In this document: piece after piece, positions 5,548 to 13,058 of the stretch
How the letters are laid out: each line of letters starts with the position of its first letter
Position numbering within the stretch: position 1 is the stretch's first letter
Source of the DNA: Azonexaceae bacterium
GTDB lineage: Bacteria; Pseudomonadota; Gammaproteobacteria; Burkholderiales; Rhodocyclaceae
NCBI GenBank assembly: GCA_009469685.1
Contig: SSTA01000062.1
Location: 1-23,416 of the forward strand
Direction of reading: 5' to 3'
Length of the DNA: 23,416 bases
Translations under genes and position numbers: made by a program
The notes under the pieces: model-generated
Databases searched by the model: none
Told to the model about the DNA's origin: nothing
What the model saw: only the letters and a program-made list of their open reading frames with translations

Positions 5548-7362
5548 ATGAGTGCTGCCGCCCCCCCGGCGCCCGCCCAGAGCGCGCCGACCATACACGA
5601 GCATCGCCTGACGCTGGCGGAAATTCTCGACCTGCTGGTCGAGGACGAGATGGTTTCCCGCACCGATGCCGAGGCGCTGCGCGCGGAAAGACGCCTCCAG
5701 GGCGGGAAGCATCATCCCCTGGTGGTCGTTGCGGACCAGAAGTGGCGGTCGGCGAAGCCGCCCGCTCCTTTGCTCGGGCTCGAGAATCTCACCGAGTGGC
5801 TGTCCGGCCGCCTGGGCCTTGAGTACTACCACATCGACCCCCTGAAAATCGATTTCACCGGCGTCGCCGACGTGATGTCGAGCGCCTATGCGACGCGCTT
5901 CGCGATCCTCCCGGTCCAGGTGACGACCCGGGAAGTGGTGGTGGCGACGGCAGAACCCTTCCTGCGGGAATGGGAAAAGGAGTTGAAGCCCATCCTGCGC
6001 AAGGACATCCGCCGGGTGCTGGCCAATCCGGTCGACATCAGCCGCTACCAGGTCGAATTCTTCAATCTCGCCAAGTCGGTCAAGAAGGCGAATCAGAAGG
6101 GCGAAGGCACCTCGGGACTGTCCAGTTTCGAGCAGCTGGTCGAACTGGGCAAGGCCAACCGGACCTACGACGCCAACGACCAGCACATCGTCAATATCGT
6201 GGACTGGCTGTGGCAGTATGCCTTCGATCAGCGGGCCTCGGACATCCATGTCGAACCCCGGCGCGAGATCGGCTTGGTGCGCTTCCGGATCGACGGGGTG
6301 CTGCATCAGGTCTATCAGATTCCCATGGCGGTCATGAATGCCATGACCAGCCGCATCAAGCTCCTGGGCCGTATGGACGTGATCGAGAAGCGCCGTCCCC
6401 AGGACGGACGCATCAAGACCCGGACCCCCGATGGCCAGGAGGTGGAGCTACGCCTGTCGACCCTGCCGACCGCCTTCGGCGAAAAACTGGTCATGCGCAT
6501 TTTCGATCCCGACGTCCTCGTCCGGGATTTCCGCGAACTCGGTTTTTCGGAAGAGGATCAGGGGCGCTGGAACCAGATGACCCGCTCGCCCAACGGGATC
6601 ATTCTGGTGACCGGTCCGACGGGCTCCGGCAAGACCACCACGCTCTACACGACGCTCAAGCAGCTGGCGACCTCGGAAGTGAATGTCTGCACCATCGAAG
6701 ATCCCATCGAAATGGTCGAACCGGCATTCAACCAGATGCAGGTGCAGCAGGCGATCGAACTCGGGTTCGCCGACGGCGTCCGTTCCCTGATGCGCCAGGA
6801 TCCCGACATCATCATGATCGGCGAAATCCGCGATCTCGAAACCGCCGAAATGGCCATCCAGGCGGCGCTGACCGGCCATCTCGTATTGTCGACCCTGCAC
6901 ACCAACGATGCTCCCTCGGCCATCACCCGTCTGCTCGATCTCGGGGTGCCGGCCTATCTCATCAATTCGACCGTCCTCGGCATCATGGCCCAACGCCTGG
7001 TGCGGACCCTTTGTCCGGCGTGCAAGAAGCCTTTCCCCATTCGCGACGAACAGCGGGAATTGTGGAATTCCCTGGTCGTTCCCTGGAAGGCCAATCACCC
7101 GGCGGCGATCCATCAACCGACAGGCTGCCTCGAATGCCGCATGACGGGATACCTGGGCCGCGTCGGACTCTATGAAATCCTCTTGATGTCGCCGGAAATC
7201 CGCAGGCTGATCAAGCCGCAGACCGAAATCGCGAAGGTTCGGGATACCGCCTATCGCGAAGGCATGCGACCGCTACGCATATCCGGAGCCATGAAAGTCG
7301 CCGCCGGACTGACTTCTCTGGACGAAATCGTCAAGGTTGCGCCTCCGGCAGACGATGCTTGA
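5548..7362 (+). CDS. GspE/PulE/PilB-family secretion or pilus ATPase (orphan)
   Basis: 604 aa with the ATG at 5548; an in-frame ATG at 5509 is an alternative, neither having a clear ribosome site. These hexameric ATPases power type II secretion or type IV pilus extension at the inner membrane. Seen: an N-terminal T2SSE/MshEN-like region (about 18-190) whose first helical repeat (LTLAEILDLL...) is a degenerate version of the c-di-GMP-binding MshEN motif. Then come DIHVEP, Walker A GPTGSGKTT (356-364), Asp box/Walker B DPDIIMIGEIRD (417-428 region), the His box LSTLHTND, and a tetra-Cys zinc site C489-x2-C492 and C527-x2-C530. No pilin, GspF or secretin genes are nearby, so its machine is elsewhere or it has a different role. 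Followed after 55 bp by the MBL-fold gene. Confidence 0.92.
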   Translation: MSAAAPPAPAQSAPTIHEHRLTLAEILDLLVEDEMVSRTDAEALRAERRLQGGKHHPLVVVADQKWRSAKPPAPLLGLENLTEWLSGRLGLEYYHIDPLKIDFTGVADVMSSAYATRFAILPVQVTTREVVVATAEPFLREWEKELKPILRKDIRRVLANPVDISRYQVEFFNLAKSVKKANQKGEGTSGLSSFEQLVELGKANRTYDANDQHIVNIVDWLWQYAFDQRASDIHVEPRREIGLVRFRIDGVLHQVYQIPMAVMNAMTSRIKLLGRMDVIEKRRPQDGRIKTRTPDGQEVELRLSTLPTAFGEKLVMRIFDPDVLVRDFRELGFSEEDQGRWNQMTRSPNGIILVTGPTGSGKTTTLYTTLKQLATSEVNVCTIEDPIEMVEPAFNQMQVQQAIELGFADGVRSLMRQDPDIIMIGEIRDLETAEMAIQAALTGHLVLSTLHTNDAPSAITRLLDLGVPAYLINSTVLGIMAQRLVRTLCPACKKPFPIRDEQRELWNSLVVPWKANHPAAIHQPTGCLECRMTGYLGRVGLYEILLMSPEIRRLIKPQTEIAKVRDTAYREGMRPLRISGAMKVAAGLTSLDEIVKVAPPADDA

Positions 7363-7378
7363 CGCATCCCTGTCGGAC

Positions 7379-7402
7379 GGACTAGTCTCTTCAGACTAGT
7401 TC
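7379..7402. promoter_or_regulatory. Perfect inverted repeat ahead of the MBL-fold gene
   Basis: ACTAGTCT (7381-7388) and AGACTAGT (7393-7400) are exact inverted repeats around a CTTC tetraloop, extendable by a G-U and a G-C pair to 10 bp. The arm ends are themselves ACTAGT palindromes. It lies between the gspE-like stop (7362) and the GAGGAG ribosome site (7405-7410). No T-run follows, so it is more likely an operator or 5'-leader hairpin than a terminator. Confidence 0.5.
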
Positions 7403-7417
7403 TCGAGGAGACGCGTG

Positions 7418-8191
7418 ATGGCGGTGGAGCTTTATAACGACGGATCCCATATCGTCCATGCCTTTTATGATTTGGTGGACGATACCGCCGGTCCGGTCGT
7501 CCAGTGCAATCAATTCCTGGTGGTGGACGACGGCCACGGAGCGCTGATCGACCCGGGCGGCAACATGACTTACACCGGGCTGCTCATGGACATGCAGAAG
7601 TATTTCTCGTCCAAGGACCTCGACTACATCCTCGCTTCGCACCCGGACCCGGACATCATCGCCTCGGTGAACAAGTGGTTTGTCGCCTCCCAGTGCAAGG
7701 TCTTGATCTCCAGCCTGTGGACCCGATTCGTCCCCCATTTCACCACCGGCCGCGACGTTTCAGCGCGTATCGTGGGTATCCCCGATCCCGGTATGGCGAT
7801 CCCCTTGGGCAAGTGCCGCATGGTGGCGCTTCCAGCCCATTTCCTGCATGCCGAGGGAAACTTCCAGTTCTACGATCCGGTGGCAAAAATCCTTTTCTCC
7901 GGCGACCTCGGCACCTCTCTGGTCGATCATCGGGCCGCCGCGCAACCGGTGGGGGATTTCGCCGCTCACCTGCGCAATATGGAAGGCTTCCACCGGCGCT
8001 ATATCGTCTCCGGAAAGATTTGCCGCTACTGGGCAGCCATGGTGCGCCAGCTGGACATCGAGCAGATCGTTCCCCAGCATGGCTGCCGCTTCGTCGGCAA
8101 GGAAATGTGCGGAAAGCTCATCGATTGGATCGAGCGCCTGGATTGCGGCGTCGATCTCATGACCCAGGACAACTACCGCGTGCCGATCTGA
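7418..8191 (+). CDS. MBL-fold protein with flavodiiron-like metal site (ODP-like)
   Basis: 257 aa. Start ATG 7418 has an ideal GAGGAG at 7 nt; a GTG at 7415 is too close to it. The fold is that of the metallo-beta-lactamase domain of flavodiiron proteins, which bind two irons to reduce O2 or NO; stand-alone relatives such as Treponema ODP act as oxygen sensors. Candidate ligands seen: H75-x-D77-x-D79 (SHPDPD), H144 (HFLHAEGNF), D163 (LFSGDLG) and H221 (VPQHGC). The middle acidic ligand is Asp where flavodiiron enzymes usually have Glu. No flavodoxin or rubredoxin domain is attached, so electron supply must be external, or the protein is a sensor. It also has Cys93, Cys133, Cys202, Cys223, Cys231 and Cys243. 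It probably shares a transcript with the upstream ATPase. Confidence 0.85.
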   Translation: MAVELYNDGSHIVHAFYDLVDDTAGPVVQCNQFLVVDDGHGALIDPGGNMTYTGLLMDMQKYFSSKDLDYILASHPDPDIIASVNKWFVASQCKVLISSLWTRFVPHFTTGRDVSARIVGIPDPGMAIPLGKCRMVALPAHFLHAEGNFQFYDPVAKILFSGDLGTSLVDHRAAAQPVGDFAAHLRNMEGFHRRYIVSGKICRYWAAMVRQLDIEQIVPQHGCRFVGKEMCGKLIDWIERLDCGVDLMTQDNYRVPI

Positions 8192-8226
8192 TCGCGCCCG
8201 CTGACAGACCTCGACTCGATCCCGCG

Positions 8227-8865
8227 TCAATAGGCTGAGGGGACCAGACCCTGGAAGGGCGGAGTCCGGCCGACCAGGGATTCGAGTTCAATGAGTTCGG
8301 CGTCGCTGTGATTGCTCACCCCGGCGGGGACCATGCTGCGGCGACCGTCGGGAAGGATGTAGAGGGGATGGTCGTGATGCCGGGTGGAATAGGTTTCCGC
8401 CTGGTGTGGCGCGGCGCTCGGCACGACTTCTGCCGTTCCGTAGCAGAGGCAGAAGTAGACGCGCTCCGGAGAGGCCTCGATGTAGCAGCCGGTGCCGCGG
8501 ATGCCGATGGTGGCCGATGGCGTGACGATCTGCCGCTCCCCCTTGGCGAAGACCGATAGCAATCCTCCCGAGAGTACCCGTAAGCCGCCCTTGATCGTGT
8601 CGCCCAGGAGGGCCACCGTCGAATTGCCGCGCTGCCGATAGGCGTCCTGGCCGACGACGAAGACCGCTTCGCTGCCTGGGCCGGTGACCACCGTATCGCC
8701 GGGCCGGATAAGGGTGCCTTCCTTGGCGGGCTTGCCATTCACCAGGACGTTACCGCTGACCCGATACAATCCCTGGCCGCCGGGTTTCGCTCCGTTGGCC
8801 GAGACGGCGGCAATTCCGGTCAGGGGAAGGGCGCCCAGGAGCTTGCAGACTTCGCGTCGTTTCAT
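8227..8865 (-). CDS. FecR-domain exported protein
   Basis: 212 aa from ATG 8865; the open frame continues upstream but runs into the VWA gene, and the signal sequence starts here. Seen: a Met-Lys-Arg-Arg-Glu-Val-Cys-Lys start with a Leu/Ala-rich core to about residue 24, which resembles a twin-arginine or basic Sec signal. Then a FecR-type beta domain: GNVLVNGKPA, LIRPGDTVVTGPGSEAVFVV (about 51-70), LLSVFAKG, and the typical TPSATIGIRGTG (about 114-125), followed by a Cys-x-Cys near 141-143. Unlike iron-signalling FecR there is no sigma factor gene nearby and no cytoplasmic anti-sigma region, so this is a stand-alone periplasmic FecR domain. It starts 10 bp after the VWA gene ends. Function unknown. 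Confidence 0.83.
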   Translation of the reverse strand: MKRREVCKLLGALPLTGIAAVSANGAKPGGQGLYRVSGNVLVNGKPAKEGTLIRPGDTVVTGPGSEAVFVVGQDAYRQRGNSTVALLGDTIKGGLRVLSGGLLSVFAKGERQIVTPSATIGIRGTGCYIEASPERVYFCLCYGTAEVVPSAAPHQAETYSTRHHDHPLYILPDGRRSMVPAGVSNHSDAELIELESLVGRTPPFQGLVPSAY

Positions 8866-8875
8866 GCCCGTCAGT

Positions 8876-10048
8876 TTAGCGGGAAAGCGCCGCCATCGCC
8901 CGTTCCAGTCCCTCCAGGGTGAGGGGGAACATGCGGCCGCCAATGGCCTGGCCGATGGCGCGGATCGAGGGGCCGTGGCGCCAGTATTCTTCCGGGACCG
9001 GGTTCAGCCAGGCGGCTTTGGGCCAAGCGGCGAACAGGCGGGTCAGCCAGACCGTTCCGGCTTCTTCGTTCCAATGCTCGACGCTGCCCCCCGGGCGGTC
9101 GAGTTCGTAGGGGCTCATGCTGGCGTCTCCCACCAGAATCAGCTTGTAATCGGGGCCATAGGTGTGGAGCAGATCCCAGGTCGGGGTGCGCTGGTCGTGG
9201 CGGCGGCGATTGTCGCGCCACACGCTTTCATAGACGCAGTTGTGGAAATAATAGTGCTCCAGGTGCTTGAATTCGGCCCGGGCGGCCGAGAACAATTCTT
9301 CGCATTGCAGGACGTGGAGGTCCATCGAGCCACCCACGTCGAGGAGTAGGAGGATCTTCACGGCATTGCGCCGCTCGGGTCGTAGATGCAGGTCAAGGCA
9401 ACCGCCGTTGCGGGCGGTACCCGCGACCGTGGCGTCAAGGTCGAGCTCCTCGGCCGCACCCTGGCGGGCGAAGCGCCGCAGGCGGCGCAGCGCCAATTTC
9501 ACGTTGCGTACCCCGAGCTCGATGCGATCGTCGAAATTCCTGAATTCCCGCCGCTCCCAGACCTTCACTGCGGTCCGGTGGCCCCCTGAATCGCCGCCGA
9601 TGCGGATACCCTCGGGGTGCTCGCCGCCGTGGCCGAAGGGCGAGGTGCCACCGGTGCCTATCCACTTGCTGCCGCCAGAGTGGCGTTCCTTCTGTTCCGC
9701 GAGCCGCTGCCGGAACTGCTCGAACAAGCGATCGAAGCCGAGCTTTTCCAGCGTGGCCCGGTCCTCCGCTGTGAGATGGCGACCTGCCGCCAAGCGCAGC
9801 CAGTCCTCGGGTATCTCGGCCTCCAGGCCGGGCAGGGCTTCGACACCGCGAAAATACTCGCCGAAGGCCTGGTCATAACGGTCGAATTGGGCTTCGTCCT
9901 TGACCATGGCGAGGCGGGCGAGGAGGTGGAAATCGTCGAGACTGTATCCGGCCAGACGCGCTCCGAGCGCCTCCAGCAGGGTCAGAAATTCGGTGATGGA
10001 AACCGGGATTCCGCGCGCCTTCAGATGGAGATAGAAGCCGATCAGCAT
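8876..10048 (-). CDS. VWA-domain protein, CoxE-like, partner of MoxR ATPase
   Basis: 390 aa, start ATG 10048 with AGGCGG just upstream; the longer open frame has no protein-like sequence. CoxE-type VWA proteins work with MoxR AAA+ ATPases as chaperones that insert cofactors or remodel complexes. Seen: an N-terminal helical region (1-120), a Gly/Ser/His-rich linker (about 123-158), then a VWA domain with the metal-site motif D237-Val-Gly-Gly-S241. This is DxGxS, where the classic MIDAS is DxSxS. It is followed by FSAARAEFKHLEHYYFHN and a LILVGDASMSP strand. The changed motif seems typical of this subfamily as I recall it. It begins 31 bp after the MoxR gene. Client complex unknown. Confidence 0.87.
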   Translation of the reverse strand: MLIGFYLHLKARGIPVSITEFLTLLEALGARLAGYSLDDFHLLARLAMVKDEAQFDRYDQAFGEYFRGVEALPGLEAEIPEDWLRLAAGRHLTAEDRATLEKLGFDRLFEQFRQRLAEQKERHSGGSKWIGTGGTSPFGHGGEHPEGIRIGGDSGGHRTAVKVWERREFRNFDDRIELGVRNVKLALRRLRRFARQGAAEELDLDATVAGTARNGGCLDLHLRPERRNAVKILLLLDVGGSMDLHVLQCEELFSAARAEFKHLEHYYFHNCVYESVWRDNRRRHDQRTPTWDLLHTYGPDYKLILVGDASMSPYELDRPGGSVEHWNEEAGTVWLTRLFAAWPKAAWLNPVPEEYWRHGPSIRAIGQAIGGRMFPLTLEGLERAMAALSR

Positions 10049-10079
10049 GGCCGCCTGCCGCGATCCGCGACAACCGGAG

Positions 10080-10922
10080 TCAGGTCTTGCGACGCGCCAT
10101 GAAGGCCAGGCGCTCGAAGAGATGGACATCCTGCTCGTTCTTGACCAGCGCCCCGTGCAGCGGCGGAATGGCATCGCGGGCGTCCTTCGCCCGCAGGGCT
10201 TCCGGCGGGATGTCTTCGGCGAGCAGCAGCTTGAGCCAGTCGAGGAGTTCGCTGGTGGAGGGTTTTTTCTTGATGCCCGGCACCTCGCGGATGTCGAAAA
10301 AGACCTCCAGGGCTTCCCGCAGCAGATCGCGCTTCAGGTCCGGAAAGTGGACGTCGACGATGCGCGTCATGGTCTCCCGGTCGGGAAAGCGGATGTAGTG
10401 GAAGAAGCAGCGGCGCAGGAAGGCGTCGGGCAATTCCTTCTCGTTGTTGGAGGTGATGATGAACAAAGGACGGTGGCGGGCTACGACGGTCCGGGCGAGC
10501 TCGTAGCAATGAAACTCCATGCGGTCGAGTTCCCGCAGCAGGTCATTGGGGAATTCGATGTCGGCCTTGTCGATTTCATCGATCAGCACCACGGCGGGAG
10601 CTTCGCTCTCGAAGGCTTGCCAGAGCACCCCCGGGACGATGTAGTGGGCGATGTCGGCGACCCGCGGGTCGCCCAGTTGGGAATCCCGCAGGCGCGACAC
10701 GGCATCGTAATCGTAGAGCCCCTGTTGCGCCTTGGTGGTCGACTTGATGTGCCACTGGAAGAGGGGGCGGCCGAGGGCGCGGGCGACTTCCTCGGCAAGC
10801 AGGGTCTTGCCGGTGCCGGGTTCGCCCTTGACCAGCAGAGGCCGTTCCAGAGCGACGGCGGCATTGACCGCCAAGGTCAGGTCGTTGGGAGCGACGTAGC
10901 TGTCGGTACCGGTGAAGCGCAT
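10080..10922 (-). CDS. MoxR-family AAA+ ATPase
   Basis: 280 aa, start ATG 10922 with GAGGAA at 6 nt; the open frame upstream is shadow sequence. MoxR ATPases are ring-forming chaperones, almost always paired with a VWA protein, that help mature metal-dependent or multi-subunit enzymes. Seen: Walker A GEPGTGKT (33-40), Walker B VVLIDEID (111-118), sensor 1 Thr-Ser-Asn-Asn (157-160), an arginine-finger region LPDAFLRRC (164-172), and a C-terminal helical lid. The pairing with the VWA gene immediately downstream confirms the system type. Located 10 bp after the DUF1841 gene. Confidence 0.93.
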   Translation of the reverse strand: MRFTGTDSYVAPNDLTLAVNAAVALERPLLVKGEPGTGKTLLAEEVARALGRPLFQWHIKSTTKAQQGLYDYDAVSRLRDSQLGDPRVADIAHYIVPGVLWQAFESEAPAVVLIDEIDKADIEFPNDLLRELDRMEFHCYELARTVVARHRPLFIITSNNEKELPDAFLRRCFFHYIRFPDRETMTRIVDVHFPDLKRDLLREALEVFFDIREVPGIKKKPSTSELLDWLKLLLAEDIPPEALRAKDARDAIPPLHGALVKNEQDVHLFERLAFMARRKT

Positions 10923-10932
10923 GGCGGGTTCC

Positions 10933-11364
10933 TCACGAGGCCGTGGCGGCCCGGCGCAGGGCTTCCAGGTAGGCGGCGGCGTCCATCGGGCGTCCTTCGC
11001 GCTGGGAGCGCCAGATCGTTTCGCCCAGGGCCTCGAGGACCACGTGCTCGGCCGCGTGGGGGTCGAGGCGCGCGCGCAGGGTCTCGAACGCGGCCCGGAT
11101 TCCGGGGGGCTGATCAATGCTGACCTGCTCGTGGATGGCAAGGTGAAGGGAGAGATGGAGAAATGGATTCATGCCGCCGGAATCCGGAGTCCACTCGCCC
11201 TGGACGGCGGCATCCGGGTCGGCGAGCAAGGATTGGTATTCGGGATGGCGTCCAACGATGTCGGCAGCCGCCAATTCGGCCCCGACGAGGGGCAGACGGT
11301 CCCGGTGTTTGCGCCAGGCCTCGCAGAAGAAGAGGCGGACTTGGTCACGGGAGGGATTGAACAT
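10933..11364 (-). CDS. DUF1841 family protein
   Basis: 143 aa from ATG 11364. Start chosen because the protein matches the DUF1841 pattern from its first residues: Met-Phe-x-Pro-Ser-Arg-Asp-x-Val-Arg, then a Phe-Cys-Glu-Ala-Trp segment near 13-17. The conserved MNPFLHLSLHLAIHEQ block (about 65-80) with several His is followed by a Pro-Pro-Gly-Ile-Arg segment and a Glu-x-x-Trp-Arg-Ser-Gln-Arg helix. Function of the family is not known; it is common in betaproteobacteria and often close to nth. The start overlaps the end of the FIST gene by 20 bp, so translation is probably coupled. Soluble, no signal peptide. Confidence 0.85.
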   Translation of the reverse strand: MFNPSRDQVRLFFCEAWRKHRDRLPLVGAELAAADIVGRHPEYQSLLADPDAAVQGEWTPDSGGMNPFLHLSLHLAIHEQVSIDQPPGIRAAFETLRARLDPHAAEHVVLEALGETIWRSQREGRPMDAAAYLEALRRAATAS

Positions 11365-12376
11365 GATCGGGCTCGAAGAGGAGGGTGGCGACGCTGTTGC
11401 GAAAGAGCGCGGTGGCGCCGTTCCAGGGGGCGATCTGGCCGCTGCCGTAGGCACCGGCCAGCGGGACCCCGGGGAATCGGCGGCGGAAGGCCAGCAAGTC
11501 CCGGTCGTCGCCCTCATAGAACAGCGGTCCGCGGCCGATGCACGAAAACATCAGTGCGCAGGCGGGATTCTGGCAGGCGGCGGCCAGAGGCTCAAGGCTG
11601 GCCGCCATATCGGCCTCGGCGGCCAGAGGCTGGCGCAGCGCCCAGCGCAGGGAGCTTCCTTCCGCCAAGGGGCAGCCCAGGCTGAGGGAACCGTCTCCGT
11701 TCGCCGAGAGGATGGGGATGGGTATCCCGGCAACGCTGGCGGCGACCCAATGGATAGGCAACTGCAGGCGATCCCTCAGGGCAGCGGGGAGCGCCCGGCG
11801 CAAGCTCTCCGCCGCCGGCAGGTTGCCGAGCTTGAGAAGATCGTAGCCGCGGGTCTCGGTGACCGCTTGCTCGGTATTGAGGAACTGGAGACCCGGAGAA
11901 ATCGCACCCCGCATTCGGCAACCGGCGACGCCAAATTCTGCCATCGGCGACGCCAGCCGCCCACACTGCCAGGCGGGATGACCCGCATTGGCGATTCCCC
12001 AGCGGCGAACGTGGTCCCCCGGGTGCTCGGGCAGGGCTGCTGCGCCGGTCAGGGTGATGCGCTCGCTGCCGGCGTCAGGCGCCATGAGCCCGCTGCCTTC
12101 ACCGAGGACGAGCGCCGCTGCAGCCGGTTGATCCAGGCACCAGCCTGTCTCGGTCAGGACACCCTCGGTCACCATCCCCGCCACCTGGAGGGTGCCCGCG
12201 ACGCCCGAGGCGGCGGTGACCGCGGCCTGGGCGTGGCGGGCGAAAGCGGCGGAGAGGAAAAGGACGACGCCTTCGGCCCGCGTCAGATTTGCGGACGCCA
12301 GGGCGCGGTGTACCGCTTCGGAGGCAAGCGCGGCTGAAACCCGCGGGGCGCTCGCCAGGGCTGATGCGGCCTTCAT
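11345..12376 (-). CDS. FIST-domain sensory protein (FIST N and C)
   Basis: 343 aa. The start at 12376 forms an ATGA overlap with the nth stop, and no protein-like sequence lies upstream in frame. FIST (F-box/intracellular signal transduction) domains are proposed small-ligand sensors, perhaps for amino acids; some are fused to signalling domains, this one is alone. Seen: an N-terminal half with GVVLFLSAAFARHAQAA (about 37-53) and the VAGMVTEGVL segment, where FIST_N typically has a Gly-rich turn. A C-terminal half follows with NGDGSLSLGCPLAEG (about 228-242), ALMFSCIGRGPLFY (about 278-291), and the closing VPLAGAYGSGQIAPWNG (about 306-322), typical of FIST_C. Cytoplasmic. It is the second gene of the nth unit. 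Ligand and output are unknown. Confidence 0.83.
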   Translation of the reverse strand: MKAASALASAPRVSAALASEAVHRALASANLTRAEGVVLFLSAAFARHAQAAVTAASGVAGTLQVAGMVTEGVLTETGWCLDQPAAAALVLGEGSGLMAPDAGSERITLTGAAALPEHPGDHVRRWGIANAGHPAWQCGRLASPMAEFGVAGCRMRGAISPGLQFLNTEQAVTETRGYDLLKLGNLPAAESLRRALPAALRDRLQLPIHWVAASVAGIPIPILSANGDGSLSLGCPLAEGSSLRWALRQPLAAEADMAASLEPLAAACQNPACALMFSCIGRGPLFYEGDDRDLLAFRRRFPGVPLAGAYGSGQIAPWNGATALFRNSVATLLFEPDHVQSLP

Positions 12377-13005
12377 GAGGGTTTTGCCGGGTAGGCGCAG
12401 AGATCGGCGACGCCGCACCTTCCGCATTCCGGCCGACGGGCCTTGCAGACGTAGCGGCCATGCAGGATCAGCCAGTGGTGGGCATCCTGGCGGAACGCGG
12501 CGGGGGTCACCTTGAGCAGGCGCGTCTCGACCGCCAGGGGGGTCTTTCCGGGAGCCAGGCCGGTCCGATTGGCAACGCGGAATATGTGGGTGTCCACGGC
12601 GATGGTCGGATGGCCGAAGGCGGTGTTGAGGACGACATTGGCGGTCTTGCGGCCGACCCCCGGCAAGGCTTCGAGGGCGGCCCGTTCGGCAGGAACTGCA
12701 CCGCCATGGAGTGCGAGGAGCTGCCGGCAAGTGGCGATGACGTTGCGCGCCTTGGTGCGGTAGAGGCCGATGGTACGGATATATTCGGCGACGCCTTCCT
12801 CGCCCAGGGCGAGCATCGCTTCGGGGGTGGGTGCCGCCGGAAACAAGAACGCAGTGGCCTTGTTGACGCCGACGTCGGTCGCCTGGGCCGAAAGCATGAC
12901 CGCGATCAGGAGTTGAAATGAGCTCTCGTAGGCCAGTTCGGTCCGGGGGGCCGGGTTGGCCTCCTTCAACCGGGAGTAGAACTCGCGGATGGCAGCGGAC
13001 TTCAT
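12373..13005 (-). CDS. nth: Endonuclease III (DNA glycosylase/AP lyase)
   Basis: 210 aa, the usual length. Endonuclease III removes oxidised pyrimidines and cuts the abasic site in base excision repair. Seen: the helix-hairpin-helix LPGVGRKTANVVL (114-126) with catalytic Lys120, Asp138 in VDTHIFRVANR, and the four [4Fe-4S] ligands C187-x6-C194-x2-C197-x5-C203 with exact family spacing. It is the first gene of the minus-strand unit nth-FIST-DUF1841-moxR-VWA-fecR. In E. coli nth follows rsxE; here the Rnf operon lies upstream on the same strand but is separated by a PAS-GGDEF gene on the other strand, so nth needs its own promoter. Confidence 0.97.
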   Translation of the reverse strand: MKSAAIREFYSRLKEANPAPRTELAYESSFQLLIAVMLSAQATDVGVNKATAFLFPAAPTPEAMLALGEEGVAEYIRTIGLYRTKARNVIATCRQLLALHGGAVPAERAALEALPGVGRKTANVVLNTAFGHPTIAVDTHIFRVANRTGLAPGKTPLAVETRLLKVTPAAFRQDAHHWLILHGRYVCKARRPECGRCGVADLCAYPAKPS

Positions 13006-13021
13006 AGTTCCATCGTCGGGC

Positions 13022-13051
13022 TTGTCACGAAACGGACTTTTGGTTCATATT
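13022..13051 (+). promoter_or_regulatory. Candidate promoter for the PAS-GGDEF gene
   Basis: TTGTCA (13022-13027) and CATATT (13046-13051) with an 18-bp spacer give 5/6 and 4/6 matches to the sigma70 boxes. Transcription would start near 13058, upstream of the GTG at 13082 but downstream of the ATG at 12989, which supports the shorter protein. Sequence match only. Confidence 0.3.
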
Positions 13052-13058
13052 GGCCGTC

